Shown here: positions 8,477-15,827 of the stretch, one piece after another
Layout of the letters: every line of letters starts with the position of its first letter
Position numbering within the stretch: position 1 is the stretch's first letter
Assembly (NCBI GenBank): GCA_035546775.1
Contig: DASZWD010000037.1
Coordinates: forward strand, 1-41,175
Direction: 5' to 3'
Source of the DNA: Acidimicrobiales bacterium
GTDB lineage: Bacteria > Actinomycetota > Acidimicrobiia > Acidimicrobiales > JACCXE01
Length of the DNA: 41,175 nt
The notes under the pieces: model-generated
What the model was told of the DNA's origin: nothing
The model's database searches: none
The model's input: only the letters and a program-made list of their open reading frames with translations
Position numbers and translations under genes: made by a program

Positions 8477-9145
8477 CTACGCGTTGGCGCGCTGGTGCGA
8501 CTCCTTACCCGGCGTGAGGTCGAGCACCGGTGCGTTCCGGCGTGTCGCCCCTTGGCGCAGCGTCCACGCCGGCACGTCGTCGAGCGTGATGAGGTTCGTG
8601 AGGCGCAGCCCGTGCATGAGAGTGCGCCAGAGGATCCACAGGTCGAGACGCAGCGACTGGTGCTCGACGTAGAACAGGTCGTACTCCGGATGGTCCTTGG
8701 GTAGCAGCGACTTGGCCGTGCTTATTTGCCACAGGCCGGTGCATCCCTGGCGAACGCGGACGCGAGCGGCGCCGTACGCCGCGTCGACGGGTTCGACGGC
8801 GTCGGGCATCTTCGGGCGCGGTCCCACGAGCGACAGCGCCCCGGTCACGACGAGGAACAGCTGGGGCAGTTCGTCGATATGCATGCGGCGCAGGAACTTC
8901 ATCGGCCGCGGGAGATGATCGAAGGACACTTCGGTCTTGAGCGCGTACGCCGGCATGGAGCGCGGCATCGTGCGCAGCTTGGGGAAGCGCAGCTCGCGCC
9001 CGTTGCGGCCGATGCGCGTCTGGGTGAAGAACGGCGAGGTGGTGCGCAGGGTCACCATCACGACCACCGTTCCCACTGCGATCAGCGGGACGGCGGCGAG
9101 ACTGAGGAGGGCGCCTCCAACGATGTCCACCGATCGTTTCACCAT
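8477..9145 (-). CDS. Polyprenyl-phosphate sugar-1-phosphate transferase (catalytic domain type)
   Basis: A 222-residue bacterial sugar transferase (Bac_transf, PF02397 type). One N-terminal membrane segment (about 9-31) is followed by family motifs: F-P-K-L-R-T-M (54-60), RRMHIDELPQL (about 86-96), SLVGPRP (105-111) and a C-terminal L-D-L-W-I-L-W-R-T helix. Enzymes of this group transfer a sugar-1-phosphate from a nucleotide sugar to undecaprenyl (or decaprenyl) phosphate, the committed step of exopolysaccharide repeat-unit synthesis. It is the short monotopic form, lacking the multi-helix N-terminal part of WbaP/WcaJ. It heads the minus-strand operon with the DUF4012 and secreted genes. Sugar identity cannot be predicted. 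Confidence 0.9.
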   Translation of the reverse strand: MVKRSVDIVGGALLSLAAVPLIAVGTVVVMVTLRTTSPFFTQTRIGRNGRELRFPKLRTMPRSMPAYALKTEVSFDHLPRPMKFLRRMHIDELPQLFLVVTGALSLVGPRPKMPDAVEPVDAAYGAARVRVRQGCTGLWQISTAKSLLPKDHPEYDLFYVEHQSLRLDLWILWRTLMHGLRLTNLITLDDVPAWTLRQGATRRNAPVLDLTPGKESHQRANA

Positions 9146-9193
9146 GCGAGCCGGGGGGAGTCTACGGCGCTCGCGGCGCGGGGCGGCGCCGGG

Positions 9194-10510
9194 TCAGTCG
9201 AGCCCCAGGTCAGAGGCCAGGAGCGACCGGCGGATCTTGCCGTTGGGCGAGCGCGGAATGTCCGCGACCCGGTGGATCTCTTTCGGGTTCTTGTAGCCCG
9301 CGAGGTTGGCGCGCAGTTCGCTGACGACGAGGTCGACGGGCGCGGCACCGGCGTAGGCCGCGCACACCCGCTGGCCCCAGTCGTCGTCCTCGCGGGGGAA
9401 CACGGCCGCGTCGTCGACGCCGTCGATGGCCAGCAGCACGCGCTCGATCTCGGCGGGGTAGACGTTCACGCCACCCGACAGGATGAGGTCGTCGCGGCGG
9501 CCTTCGAGGAAGAGGTAGCCGTCGTCGCTCAAGCGGCCGAGGTCGCCGACGGTGAAGGCGTCGCCGTCCCAGGCCGCCGCCGTCTTCACCGGGTCGTTCC
9601 AGTAGGTGAAGCGGGCGTAGGCGGGCGGCGTGCACCAGATGACACCGTCCTCGGCGATGCGCAGGGTGCGGCCGGGACGGGCACGACCGACGGTGCCGGG
9701 GTGCGCCAACCAGTCGTCGGTCGAGCAGGCGGTGAACTGGCACTCGGTGGCGCCGTAGAACTCCCACACGCTGCCGGAGGGCAGCGTGGCGATGGCGCGG
9801 CGCTTGACGGCGTCGCTCGTGGGCGCGCCGGCGTGGGCGAGGAGGCGGAAGCGCTTGAACGGCGTCGGATCGTCGCCCGCCAAGTCGATGAGGCGATGGA
9901 GGTGGACGGGCGCCATGAAGCTCGACGTGGGCGCGAACTGCTCGATGGCACGCAGCTGCGTGGCGGCGTCGAACTTGCCGGGCAACACCACGGTGCCCCC
10001 GGCGAGCAGCGTGCCGCTGGCGTAGCGCAGCGGCGCCGAGTGGTGGACGTTGCCGCACACGAGGTGCACGTCGTCGGCGACGAAGCCCCACTGCGCGTTC
10101 TCTTCGCCCTGCAGCGCCCGGGCGTCGGACTCCGACAGCACGCCGCTCCACACGCCCTTGGGCACGCCGGTCGTGCCCGACGTGTAGAGCATCGGGCGCC
10201 CGAGCGGCACGTCGGCCAGGTCGACAGGAGGCCCGGCGACGAGGTCGGCGTCGGTGAGCACGCGCGCCGCGTCGGCATCGGCGAGCAGTTCGGCGCGCTC
10301 GCGTTCGGTGAGCAACGCGTTGAGGACGACGGGGATGATCCCGGCGCGCAGCGCGCCGAGCACGAAACAGAGGCGCTCGGCGGTGAGGCCGGGGTCACCG
10401 GGCACGAACGCCACGCGGTCGCCGGGGCGCACGCCGTCGCGCACCAGGGCGCCGGCGAGGCCGGCTTGGAGTCGTTCCGCGTCGGCGGAAGTGAGGACTA
10501 CCGCGTCCAC
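9194..10510 (-). CDS. AMP-forming acyl-CoA synthetase / ligase
   Basis: ANL-superfamily adenylating enzyme, 438 residues from GTG 10510. Motifs in order: MLYTSGTTGVPKGVW (P-loop-like A3), VWEFYGATECQF (A5), YLFLEGRRDDLILSGGVNVY (A7/A8 hinge) and RSPNGKIRRSLL with the C-terminal catalytic Lys. It activates a carboxylic acid as acyl-AMP and then transfers it to CoA; the substrate is unknown. The N-terminus is short for the family, beginning almost directly at VRPGDRVAF. GTG 10510 overlaps the upstream aldehyde dehydrogenase stop by 13 nt, implying translational coupling. The open frame continues upstream as a shadow of the dehydrogenase gene, which I do not count as a fusion. Aldehyde oxidation followed by CoA activation of the acid is a sensible two-step pathway. 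Confidence 0.88.
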   Translation of the reverse strand: MDAVVLTSADAERLQAGLAGALVRDGVRPGDRVAFVPGDPGLTAERLCFVLGALRAGIIPVVLNALLTERERAELLADADAARVLTDADLVAGPPVDLADVPLGRPMLYTSGTTGVPKGVWSGVLSESDARALQGEENAQWGFVADDVHLVCGNVHHSAPLRYASGTLLAGGTVVLPGKFDAATQLRAIEQFAPTSSFMAPVHLHRLIDLAGDDPTPFKRFRLLAHAGAPTSDAVKRRAIATLPSGSVWEFYGATECQFTACSTDDWLAHPGTVGRARPGRTLRIAEDGVIWCTPPAYARFTYWNDPVKTAAAWDGDAFTVGDLGRLSDDGYLFLEGRRDDLILSGGVNVYPAEIERVLLAIDGVDDAAVFPREDDDWGQRVCAAYAGAAPVDLVVSELRANLAGYKNPKEIHRVADIPRSPNGKIRRSLLASDLGLD

Positions 10511-11877
10511 TCGGTGGCGATGAGTTTCGCTTCGGTGAACGTCAGCACGCCTTCGTGGGCGCCCTCGCGGCCGATGCCCGATCCCTTCACGCCGCCGAAG
10601 GGCGTCGAGGGGTCCGACACGATGCCGCGGTTGACTCCGACCATGCCGACCTCGAGGCGCTCGGCCACGGAGAGGCAGCGGGCGAAGTCGCCACCGGCGA
10701 CGTAGCCGGCGAGGCCGACGTCGGAGTCGTTGGCGAGGGCGAGCATGCGGGCGTCGTCGTCGGGCACGGCGACGATCGGGGCGACCGGCCCGAAGATCTC
10801 CTCGCGCAGGATCGGGTTGTCGGGCGCCACCCCCGTCAGCACCGTCGGTGCGTAGAAGGTGCCGTCCAGGCGTTTGCCGCCCGTCGCTGCGATCGCGCCG
10901 GCGTCGACCGCGCTGCGCACCAACTCGTCGACTTTTTCGAACGACTTCTGGTCGATGAGCGGGCCGACCTCGGTGTCGGGGTCGATGCCGTTGCCGACCA
11001 CGAGCTTCTCGAAGCGGGCGACGAGCGCGTCGGTGAAGGCGTCGAGCACGGGTTCGGCGACGTAGAAGCGGTTGGCGGCGGTGCACGTCTGGCTGTTGTG
11101 GCGCAGCTTGGCCACCAGTGCGGCTTCGATGGCGGCGTCGACGTCGGCGTCGCCCAGCACGAGGAACGGCGCGTTGCCGCCCAGTTCCATGGCACAGCTC
11201 ACGACGCGGGGCGCCGCGAGTTCGAGCAGCGTGGCGCCGACGGGTGTGGAGCCGGTGAAGGACAGCTTGCGCACCGGGTCCTGGTCGAGAAACGCCTTGA
11301 CGATGCCGCCGGTGTTGGTCGTGGGCACGACCTGGAAGACGTCGGCGGGCAGGCCGGTGTCCTTGAAGATGTCGGCGAGGCGCACCGCGGTGATCGGCGT
11401 CAGCGACGCCGGCTTGGCGATGACGGAACAACCGGCGGCGAGCGCAGGTGCGAGCTTGCGGGTCAGCATGGCGGCAGGGAAGTTCCACGGCGTGACCGCC
11501 AGCACGACGCCGATCGGTTGGCGCAGCACGATCTTGCGCCCGGTGCCGTTGGGCAGCGAACCGACCTCGCCGTCGATGCGCACCGCCTCTTCGGAGTTCC
11601 AGCGGAAGAACTCGGCCGCGTACTTGACCTCGGCGTGGCCATCGGCGATCGGCTTGCCGTTCTCCGACGTGATCAGGCGCGCCAGGTAGTCCTCGTTGTC
11701 GAGCATCGCCTGCCAGCACGCCCGGAGGATCTCGGCGCGCTCGCGCGGCGCCACCTTGGCCCAGTCCTTTTGCGCCGCGTCGGCGCGGGCGACGATCGCC
11801 GGCACGTCGTCGACGTCGAAGGTGGCGACCTCCGTCAACTGCTCGCCGGTGGCCGGGTTGTGCACTGCGAGGGGCAT
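10498..11877 (-). CDS. NAD(P)-dependent aldehyde dehydrogenase, succinate-semialdehyde dehydrogenase-like
   Basis: A 459-residue ALDH-superfamily enzyme. The cofactor region has VLAVTPWNFPAAMLTRK and AKPASLTP; the conserved Glu is in AMELGGNAPF; the nucleophile is Cys265 in NSQTCTAANRF. EEIFGPVAP and STPFGGVKGSGIGREG complete the signature. The NSQTCTAANR and GGVKGSGIGREG versions resemble the GabD/SSADH branch, so succinate semialdehyde or a related short acyl aldehyde is the likely substrate. The gene overlaps the acyl-CoA synthetase by 13 nt. Directly upstream lies the first palindromic repeat of the DUF559 cassette, so the cassette separates this operon from the kinase operon at 13003. 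Confidence 0.9.
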   Translation of the reverse strand: MPLAVHNPATGEQLTEVATFDVDDVPAIVARADAAQKDWAKVAPRERAEILRACWQAMLDNEDYLARLITSENGKPIADGHAEVKYAAEFFRWNSEEAVRIDGEVGSLPNGTGRKIVLRQPIGVVLAVTPWNFPAAMLTRKLAPALAAGCSVIAKPASLTPITAVRLADIFKDTGLPADVFQVVPTTNTGGIVKAFLDQDPVRKLSFTGSTPVGATLLELAAPRVVSCAMELGGNAPFLVLGDADVDAAIEAALVAKLRHNSQTCTAANRFYVAEPVLDAFTDALVARFEKLVVGNGIDPDTEVGPLIDQKSFEKVDELVRSAVDAGAIAATGGKRLDGTFYAPTVLTGVAPDNPILREEIFGPVAPIVAVPDDDARMLALANDSDVGLAGYVAGGDFARCLSVAERLEVGMVGVNRGIVSDPSTPFGGVKGSGIGREGAHEGVLTFTEAKLIATEWTR

Positions 11878-11894
11878 GCCCCGAGGCTACGTCC

Positions 11895-11957
11895 GCTTCT
11901 GGTGTCGCCAGGAAAGAAAGACCCGTCTGTGGCGACACCAGAAGCGGCGGGGCGGGG
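11895..11957. repeat. Cassette 1, palindromic repeat copy A
   Basis: This 63-bp unit is repeated at 12929-12991 with three substitutions. It contains a perfect 18-bp inverted repeat (CCGCTTCTGGTGTCGCCA at 11893-11910 against 11930-11947) around a 19-nt purine-rich loop beginning GGAAAGAAAGACCC. The last base of the unit abuts the stop codon of the DUF559 gene. There is no U tract, so it does not look like an ordinary intrinsic terminator. Confidence 0.9.
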
Positions 11958-12878
11958 CTACGTCGGTAATCCGAGCGTGTCGCGGACGATGCGGAGGAAC
12001 GTGCGCGGCTCGTCGATCGGGATGCGCCACCAGATTCGGCGAACCGTCCAGCCGTAGACGACGCGCAATTCGTGATCGCGGGCTTCGTCCTTCACCTTCA
12101 CTTCGGGACGGAGGTGCACCGGTCCGTCGATCTCGAAGTTGACCTTCTTGTCGACGTACGCGTAGTCCATCTTCGCGACGTACCGGCCGTCGTCGGACCA
12201 GATGCGATGTTGCAACGTCGGCTCCGGCAGGCCGTGTTCGCGAATGAGCACGAGACCGAGCAACTCGCTGTCGGTGTCGGTGATGCCGTCGTTGACGGAA
12301 CCGGCGGCGATCGCTTCGCGCAGCCGGGTGACGCCGGCCCGTCCCTTGCGCGCGTGCTGGGCGAGACACACGATCAGCGCGTGCCAGTCGAACAGACCGA
12401 GGCGGCGGCCCTCTTCGATTGCGCTCCGGAGGTTGGTGCCTCGGAGGTAGCGGGCGAGGTCGAGGACGGTGCGCCTCGCGTCTGTCGTCGCAATGCCGTT
12501 GACTTCGACGGTCTCGCACTTGTCGAGGTCGCGGCTGGAGTGAACCGTGACGCCGGCGAGCTCAACGCGGCGGCCGCGCGGCACCGTGATCTCCACCGGA
12601 GCGTTCGCAAAACCGATTCCGTGCAGGCGGGCCGCACATTGGTGTGACGCGGCGGCGCCTTTCCCACCCGCCTTGACGGCGGCGTACACGCGGCCTTCCC
12701 ACGTCCACGGCGCTCCGGCGAGTCGGTAGACGTCGCGGTGCACCAAGATCCACCGTCCCGCGGCAACGCGCGCGTCGGCATGGTGACGCTTGCCGCCGGC
12801 GGCGTTCACGTCCTGCAACGTGATGACGGAGTGATGGTCGAGCGCGACCGCGGCGAGGTCTTCGTCCAATGTGGACAC
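11958..12878 (-). CDS. AbiEi-like winged-helix plus DUF559 (Vsr-fold nuclease-like) protein, cassette 1
   Basis: Predicted 306 residues from GTG 12878. The N-terminus resembles the AbiEi antitoxin DNA-binding region: a short helix-turn-helix, then VAAGRWILVHRDVYRLAGAP and AAASHQCAARLHG. The C-terminus is DUF559-like, related to Vsr mismatch endonucleases: KMDYAY with Asp238, then NFEIDGPVHL with Glu249 and Asp251, the acidic set expected of a PD-(D/E)XK core. GTG 12878 is preferred over GTG 12923 because AGGGG lies 6 nt upstream and because it aligns with the paralogue's N-terminus. The gene lies between two copies of a palindromic repeat and separates two unrelated operons. Known AbiEi proteins bind inverted repeats, so binding its flanks is plausible but untested. 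No AbiEii toxin gene is adjacent, so a classical type IV toxin-antitoxin pair is not supported. Confidence 0.8.
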   Translation of the reverse strand: MSTLDEDLAAVALDHHSVITLQDVNAAGGKRHHADARVAAGRWILVHRDVYRLAGAPWTWEGRVYAAVKAGGKGAAASHQCAARLHGIGFANAPVEITVPRGRRVELAGVTVHSSRDLDKCETVEVNGIATTDARRTVLDLARYLRGTNLRSAIEEGRRLGLFDWHALIVCLAQHARKGRAGVTRLREAIAAGSVNDGITDTDSELLGLVLIREHGLPEPTLQHRIWSDDGRYVAKMDYAYVDKKVNFEIDGPVHLRPEVKVKDEARDHELRVVYGWTVRRIWWRIPIDEPRTFLRIVRDTLGLPT

Positions 12879-12882
12879 GACG

Positions 12883-12911
12883 TTCCCCTTCTGTAGACAT
12901 CCGAAGGGGAA
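12883..12911 (-). promoter_or_regulatory. Hairpin that would sequester the DUF559 ribosome-binding site
   Basis: On the minus strand, TTCCCCTTC (from 12911) pairs perfectly with GAAGGGGAA (to 12883) around an 11-nt loop. The downstream arm contains the AGGGG Shine-Dalgarno of the GTG start at 12878. Folding the leader would hide the ribosome-binding site, giving low or conditional translation. This is read directly from the sequence; function is inferred. Confidence 0.55.
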
Positions 12912-12928
12912 GCGGACGTTCACATTCT

Positions 12929-12991
12929 GCTTCTGGTGTCTCCAGGAAAGAAAGACCCTTCTGTGGCGACACCAGAAGCGGTGGGGCGGGG
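12929..12991. repeat. Cassette 1, palindromic repeat copy B
   Basis: Direct copy of 11895-11957 with 60 of 63 bases identical. The arms 12929-12944 and 12964-12979 pair over 16 bp with one mismatch; the loop is GGAAAGAAAGACCC plus TTCTG. It lies 11 nt downstream of the ABC1-kinase stop and upstream of the DUF559 start. With copy A it brackets exactly one gene. Confidence 0.9.
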
Positions 12992-13002
12992 GCGGCGGAC
13001 GG

Positions 13003-14397
13003 TTAGGTCGGGAAGGTGACGCCGCGGGCTTCGGCGACGGCCTTGGCCTCCGGGATGACGTTCTTCGTGAGATAGAGGTCCGTCATCATCTGGTACTCGG
13101 GGGCAAGGCCCTTGACGTAGCGCTCGAAGTAGAAGACCTGCTTCGACACCAGCATCAGTTCCTGCGGCGCAGTGGCGCCCATCGACTCGGCGAGTTCGAT
13201 CTGCTGCTTCATCACCGTGCCGAGGTCGACCTCCGCGGCGCCGAGCGTGAGCATCGGGCCCATCACCATCTGCAGGCGGGCGCCGACTTCTTCGTCGGAG
13301 CCGACGTCTTCGGAGAGGACGCCGACGTCCTTGTAGTTCCGCACGACGCGCGCCCAGTCATCGTCGATCTGGATCGTCTTGAGGAGGTCGGTCATCAGCG
13401 ACTTCCAGCGGTCGGGCAACTCGCCCATGAGGCCGAAGTCGAGGAACGCGGCGCGCCCGTCGTCGAGCACCCAGATGTTGCCGGCGTGCACGTCGCCGTG
13501 GAACGGACCGTGCACGAGCATGGCTTCGAACGCGACCTTCAGTCCCTTGCGCAACAGCAACTCGCCGTCGATGCCGCGCTGTTCGAACACGTCGAACGAG
13601 TCGATCGGGACGCCGTACATGCGCTCCATGCAGATGACCCGCGGGCCGCAGTAGTCCCAGTACACCTCGGGCGCGGTGATGTCGGGGTTGTCGCCGTAGT
13701 CGTCGATGTGAGCGCGGTAGCGCGCCTGGCGGTGTGCTTCGAGTGCGCAGTTCACCTCCTGGTTCGAAACCAGGTGCATGTCGGCGACGAACTTCGTCGG
13801 CTGCAGCCGCTTGCCGAGCTTGGTGTGCTCCGCCAGGCGCGCCAGGAAGTAGAGGTTGCGCAGGTCGCTGTTCATGGTGTGGCGCACGCCCGGGCGCTGG
13901 ATCTTGAGTACCGCCTCCCGGCCGTCGGGCAGCACGACGGCGTGCACCTGGGCGATCGACGCGCTCGCCAACGGCGACTCGTCGAACTTGAGGAACAGGG
14001 CGTGCGGTTCGTGACCGAGGTCCTCGCTGATGACCTTGCGCACTTCCTCGGACGGGAAGGGCGGCACCTCGTCGAGGCAGCGCTTGCACGCGTCCGCCAG
14101 CGGCGCCGGGAACACCCCGGGCGACGAGGTGATGAGTTGGCCCGCTTTGACGAACGTCGGCCCGAGCCGCTCGAAGGCGTCGACGAGGCCGTCGCACGCG
14201 GCGCGCACGACGGTGCGGCCGCGACGGGCGAATACCCACACCACCACGGCCCGGGTGACGCACCACACGATGGTGAACTGGACCACGACGGCGCGCAGCA
14301 GGTCACGGGCGCCGATGTGGGTGACGTCGGGCGCGTCGATCTCGAGCGCGGCGGGCGGCGGGCCGTCGGCGAACGGGCCGCGGAAGTCGTCGATCAT
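13003..14397 (-). CDS. ABC1/AarF/UbiB-family atypical kinase
   Basis: A 464-residue protein of the ABC1 (UbiB/COQ8) atypical kinase family. The signature KAGQLITSSPGVFP near residues 90-105 is the KxGQ motif. It is followed by ASASIAQVHAVVLPDG, then VLKIQRPG with Lys165 (ATP), HGDVHAGN with Asp302, and FLDFGLMG with Asp320 (metal). An N-terminal hydrophobic helix (about 35-55) suggests membrane association. Family members act in quinone and isoprenoid-lipid metabolism in other organisms; here the partner is an MpaB-type oxygenase whose stop overlaps this start (ATGA). A longer open frame continues upstream, but ATG 14397 fits the coupling and the domain start. The exact substrate is unknown. 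Confidence 0.9.
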   Translation of the reverse strand: MIDDFRGPFADGPPPAALEIDAPDVTHIGARDLLRAVVVQFTIVWCVTRAVVVWVFARRGRTVVRAACDGLVDAFERLGPTFVKAGQLITSSPGVFPAPLADACKRCLDEVPPFPSEEVRKVISEDLGHEPHALFLKFDESPLASASIAQVHAVVLPDGREAVLKIQRPGVRHTMNSDLRNLYFLARLAEHTKLGKRLQPTKFVADMHLVSNQEVNCALEAHRQARYRAHIDDYGDNPDITAPEVYWDYCGPRVICMERMYGVPIDSFDVFEQRGIDGELLLRKGLKVAFEAMLVHGPFHGDVHAGNIWVLDDGRAAFLDFGLMGELPDRWKSLMTDLLKTIQIDDDWARVVRNYKDVGVLSEDVGSDEEVGARLQMVMGPMLTLGAAEVDLGTVMKQQIELAESMGATAPQELMLVSKQVFYFERYVKGLAPEYQMMTDLYLTKNVIPEAKAVAEARGVTFPT

Positions 14398-15221
14398 GCG
14401 AAGGGTCCTTTGGTGATCTCGCGCCGGCGCAGTTTGAGCGCCAGCGGGCCGGCGTGGCGCAACGGCGGCAGCATCACCGGGCGCGCCCGGCGCGAGAGCG
14501 CGGCGATGCTCTCGAAGCGCTGCTGTTGGGCGCGGCTCCACGGGATGTCGAACTTGGCGCGCAACTCGGGTCCCATCGTGCCGCGGGCGAGGAACGCGCC
14601 CAGCTTGCCGAGCGGGCGCCCGGCATAGCCCCACACCCGCGGGGGGATCCACGGCATGGGCGAACCACCGACGGCGTCGGCCGCCTTCGACTGCACGGCG
14701 TCGATCACGTCGGTGTGCACGAGCACGTCGTCGATCATGGTGCGCAGGTAGCCCTGGAAGCCGTCCCACGTGTCGGGCAGGTCGCCCTCGCGCACGCCCA
14801 TGAGCGCGCCGAGGCGCAGCCACTCCGTCCAGAAGTCCTGCTTCTCGCCGGGCCGCAGCCGGCTGCCGAACACGTCGTGGCCCCGCACGATTGCTTCGGC
14901 GAGCGTGGCGTGCACCCACGCGTAGGCGGACGGCTCGAGCGCCGAGTACTTCGTGCCGTCGAGGTCGGTACCGCGGATGCGCTTGTGCATCTCGCGCAAG
15001 CCGCGGGTCGCGGCGGTCACCTGCTCCGACCGCCCGTACACCAGCAGGTTGACGAAGTCGGCGGTGCCGACGAAGCGGCCCCACGGATCCGTCACGTAGT
15101 TCGAGTGGTCGCGCACCCCGGCGGCGATCGTGGGATGCGCCACCTGCAAGCACAGCGCGTAGCCGGCGGCGCCATAGATGCGCACGTCGGTGGCGCGGCG
15201 CTGGACGATCGTCTTCGTCAT
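14394..15221 (-). CDS. Oxygenase, MpaB family (DUF2236)
   Basis: A 275-residue protein matching the MpaB/latex-clearing-protein (DUF2236) family. Landmarks are AGYALCLQVAHPTIAAGVRDHS (about 18-38), the LVYGRSEQV region, SAYAWVHATLAEA and FQGYLRTMIDDVL. Characterised relatives bind heme b and oxidise isoprenoid or polyketide substrates; the fungal MpaB cleaves a farnesyl chain. The histidines in AHPT, RDHS and WVHAT are candidate heme ligands. It overlaps its neighbours by 4 nt on both sides (TetR upstream, ABC1 kinase downstream), so all three are translationally coupled. Together they suggest a regulated isoprenoid/quinone oxidation module, which is inference. Confidence 0.83.
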   Translation of the reverse strand: MTKTIVQRRATDVRIYGAAGYALCLQVAHPTIAAGVRDHSNYVTDPWGRFVGTADFVNLLVYGRSEQVTAATRGLREMHKRIRGTDLDGTKYSALEPSAYAWVHATLAEAIVRGHDVFGSRLRPGEKQDFWTEWLRLGALMGVREGDLPDTWDGFQGYLRTMIDDVLVHTDVIDAVQSKAADAVGGSPMPWIPPRVWGYAGRPLGKLGAFLARGTMGPELRAKFDIPWSRAQQQRFESIAALSRRARPVMLPPLRHAGPLALKLRRREITKGPFA

Positions 15222-15808
15222 GGCGTCACCAACGGCACGAGGTAGGTGCGGGCGAACGTGCGAATGTCGGCGGCGGTCTTGAGCTTGATCACGCTGTCGG
15301 GCAGCAACACGAAGGACGCGCCGAGGCGGACTATCAGCTCGGCGACGGGCCGGGCGTCGAGTTCGGGTCGGCGCTGCGCCAGATGCGCCGCGATGTAGTC
15401 ACGCGGGAGCGCCACGATGGCGGCCGTCTCGGTGGAGAGGAACCCCGTCACGAGTTCGGGCTCGCGCGTCAGCATCCGCTTGACGATCGGGTGGTTGCGG
15501 ATCGCCTGGAACGCCACCGTGAAGCCTTCGACCACTTGCTCTTCCACGCTGGCGTGCTCGTCGAGGGCGGCGTCGACGCGGGCCAACAACCGCTGGCCTT
15601 CGCGCAGGGCGACGGCCGCGAGCAGCGCGTCCTTGTTGGCGAAGCGGCGGTAGATCGTCACCCGGGCGACGCCGACGCGCTTGGCGATGTCCTCGACGCT
15701 GACGCCCTTGACCCCGAAGTGGAGCAGCTCGTCGTAGGCGGCGTCGAGGATGCGATCGGTGGTGATGTCGGCCGGTGCCGACGCGTCTGACGATGTAACA
15801 GTGAGCAT
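15218..15808 (-). CDS. TetR-family transcriptional regulator
   Basis: A 196-residue regulator. The N-terminal TetR helix-turn-helix runs from about 18 to 64 (RILDAAYDELLHFGVKGVSVEDIAKRVGVARVTIYRRFANKDALL). The C-terminal ligand domain is divergent. It is the first gene of an operon with the MpaB oxygenase and ABC1 kinase, joined by an ATGA overlap. Only 19 bp separate its ATG from the divergent lipoprotein ATG, and two TGTAACA repeats lie there, one just inside its own coding region. Autoregulation and control of the oxygenase are likely; the ligand is unknown. Confidence 0.9.
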   Translation of the reverse strand: MLTVTSSDASAPADITTDRILDAAYDELLHFGVKGVSVEDIAKRVGVARVTIYRRFANKDALLAAVALREGQRLLARVDAALDEHASVEEQVVEGFTVAFQAIRNHPIVKRMLTREPELVTGFLSTETAAIVALPRDYIAAHLAQRRPELDARPVAELIVRLGASFVLLPDSVIKLKTAADIRTFARTYLVPLVTP

Positions 15809-15821
15809 CTATCTGTAACAT
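15794..15821. promoter_or_regulatory. Direct TGTAACA repeats and probable leaderless -10 between divergent genes
   Basis: TGTAACA occurs at 15794-15800 and again at 15814-15820, two DNA turns apart (20 bp), across the TetR start. The second copy overlaps TAACAT (15816-15821), a TAnnnT -10 element lying exactly 6 nt before the lipoprotein ATG. A regulator bound here would occlude both promoters; the neighbouring TetR is the natural candidate. Confidence 0.5.
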
Positions 15822-15827
15822 TGCCAC

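Noticed and set aside
8726-10705. Large plus-strand open frames opposite the acyl-CoA synthetase and aldehyde dehydrogenase genes
   Set aside because: They are antisense shadows typical of high-GC DNA, rich in Arg/Gly/His/Val with no domain; similar long frames opposite PutA, DUF4012 and the histidine kinase were dropped for the same reason.
9194-11938. A continuous open frame that could be read as a 914-residue aldehyde dehydrogenase/acyl-CoA synthetase fusion
   Set aside because: Its upstream part is Arg/Gly/Ala-rich shadow of the dehydrogenase in another frame; the synthetase proper begins at GTG 10510.
11958-12878. Classical type IV toxin-antitoxin pair (AbiEi/AbiEii)
   Set aside because: No nucleotidyltransferase toxin gene is adjacent to either AbiEi-like gene; neighbours are metabolic operons.
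11893-12991. Integron-type gene cassette with attC sites
   Set aside because: The palindromes lack the RYYYAAC/GTTRRRY core boxes and are nearly perfect hairpins, unlike attC; no integrase is present.
13003-15153. A long open frame suggesting a 716-residue ABC1 kinase
   Set aside because: The first ~250 residues are out-of-frame shadow of the MpaB gene; ATG 14397 with the ATGA overlap is the sensible start.
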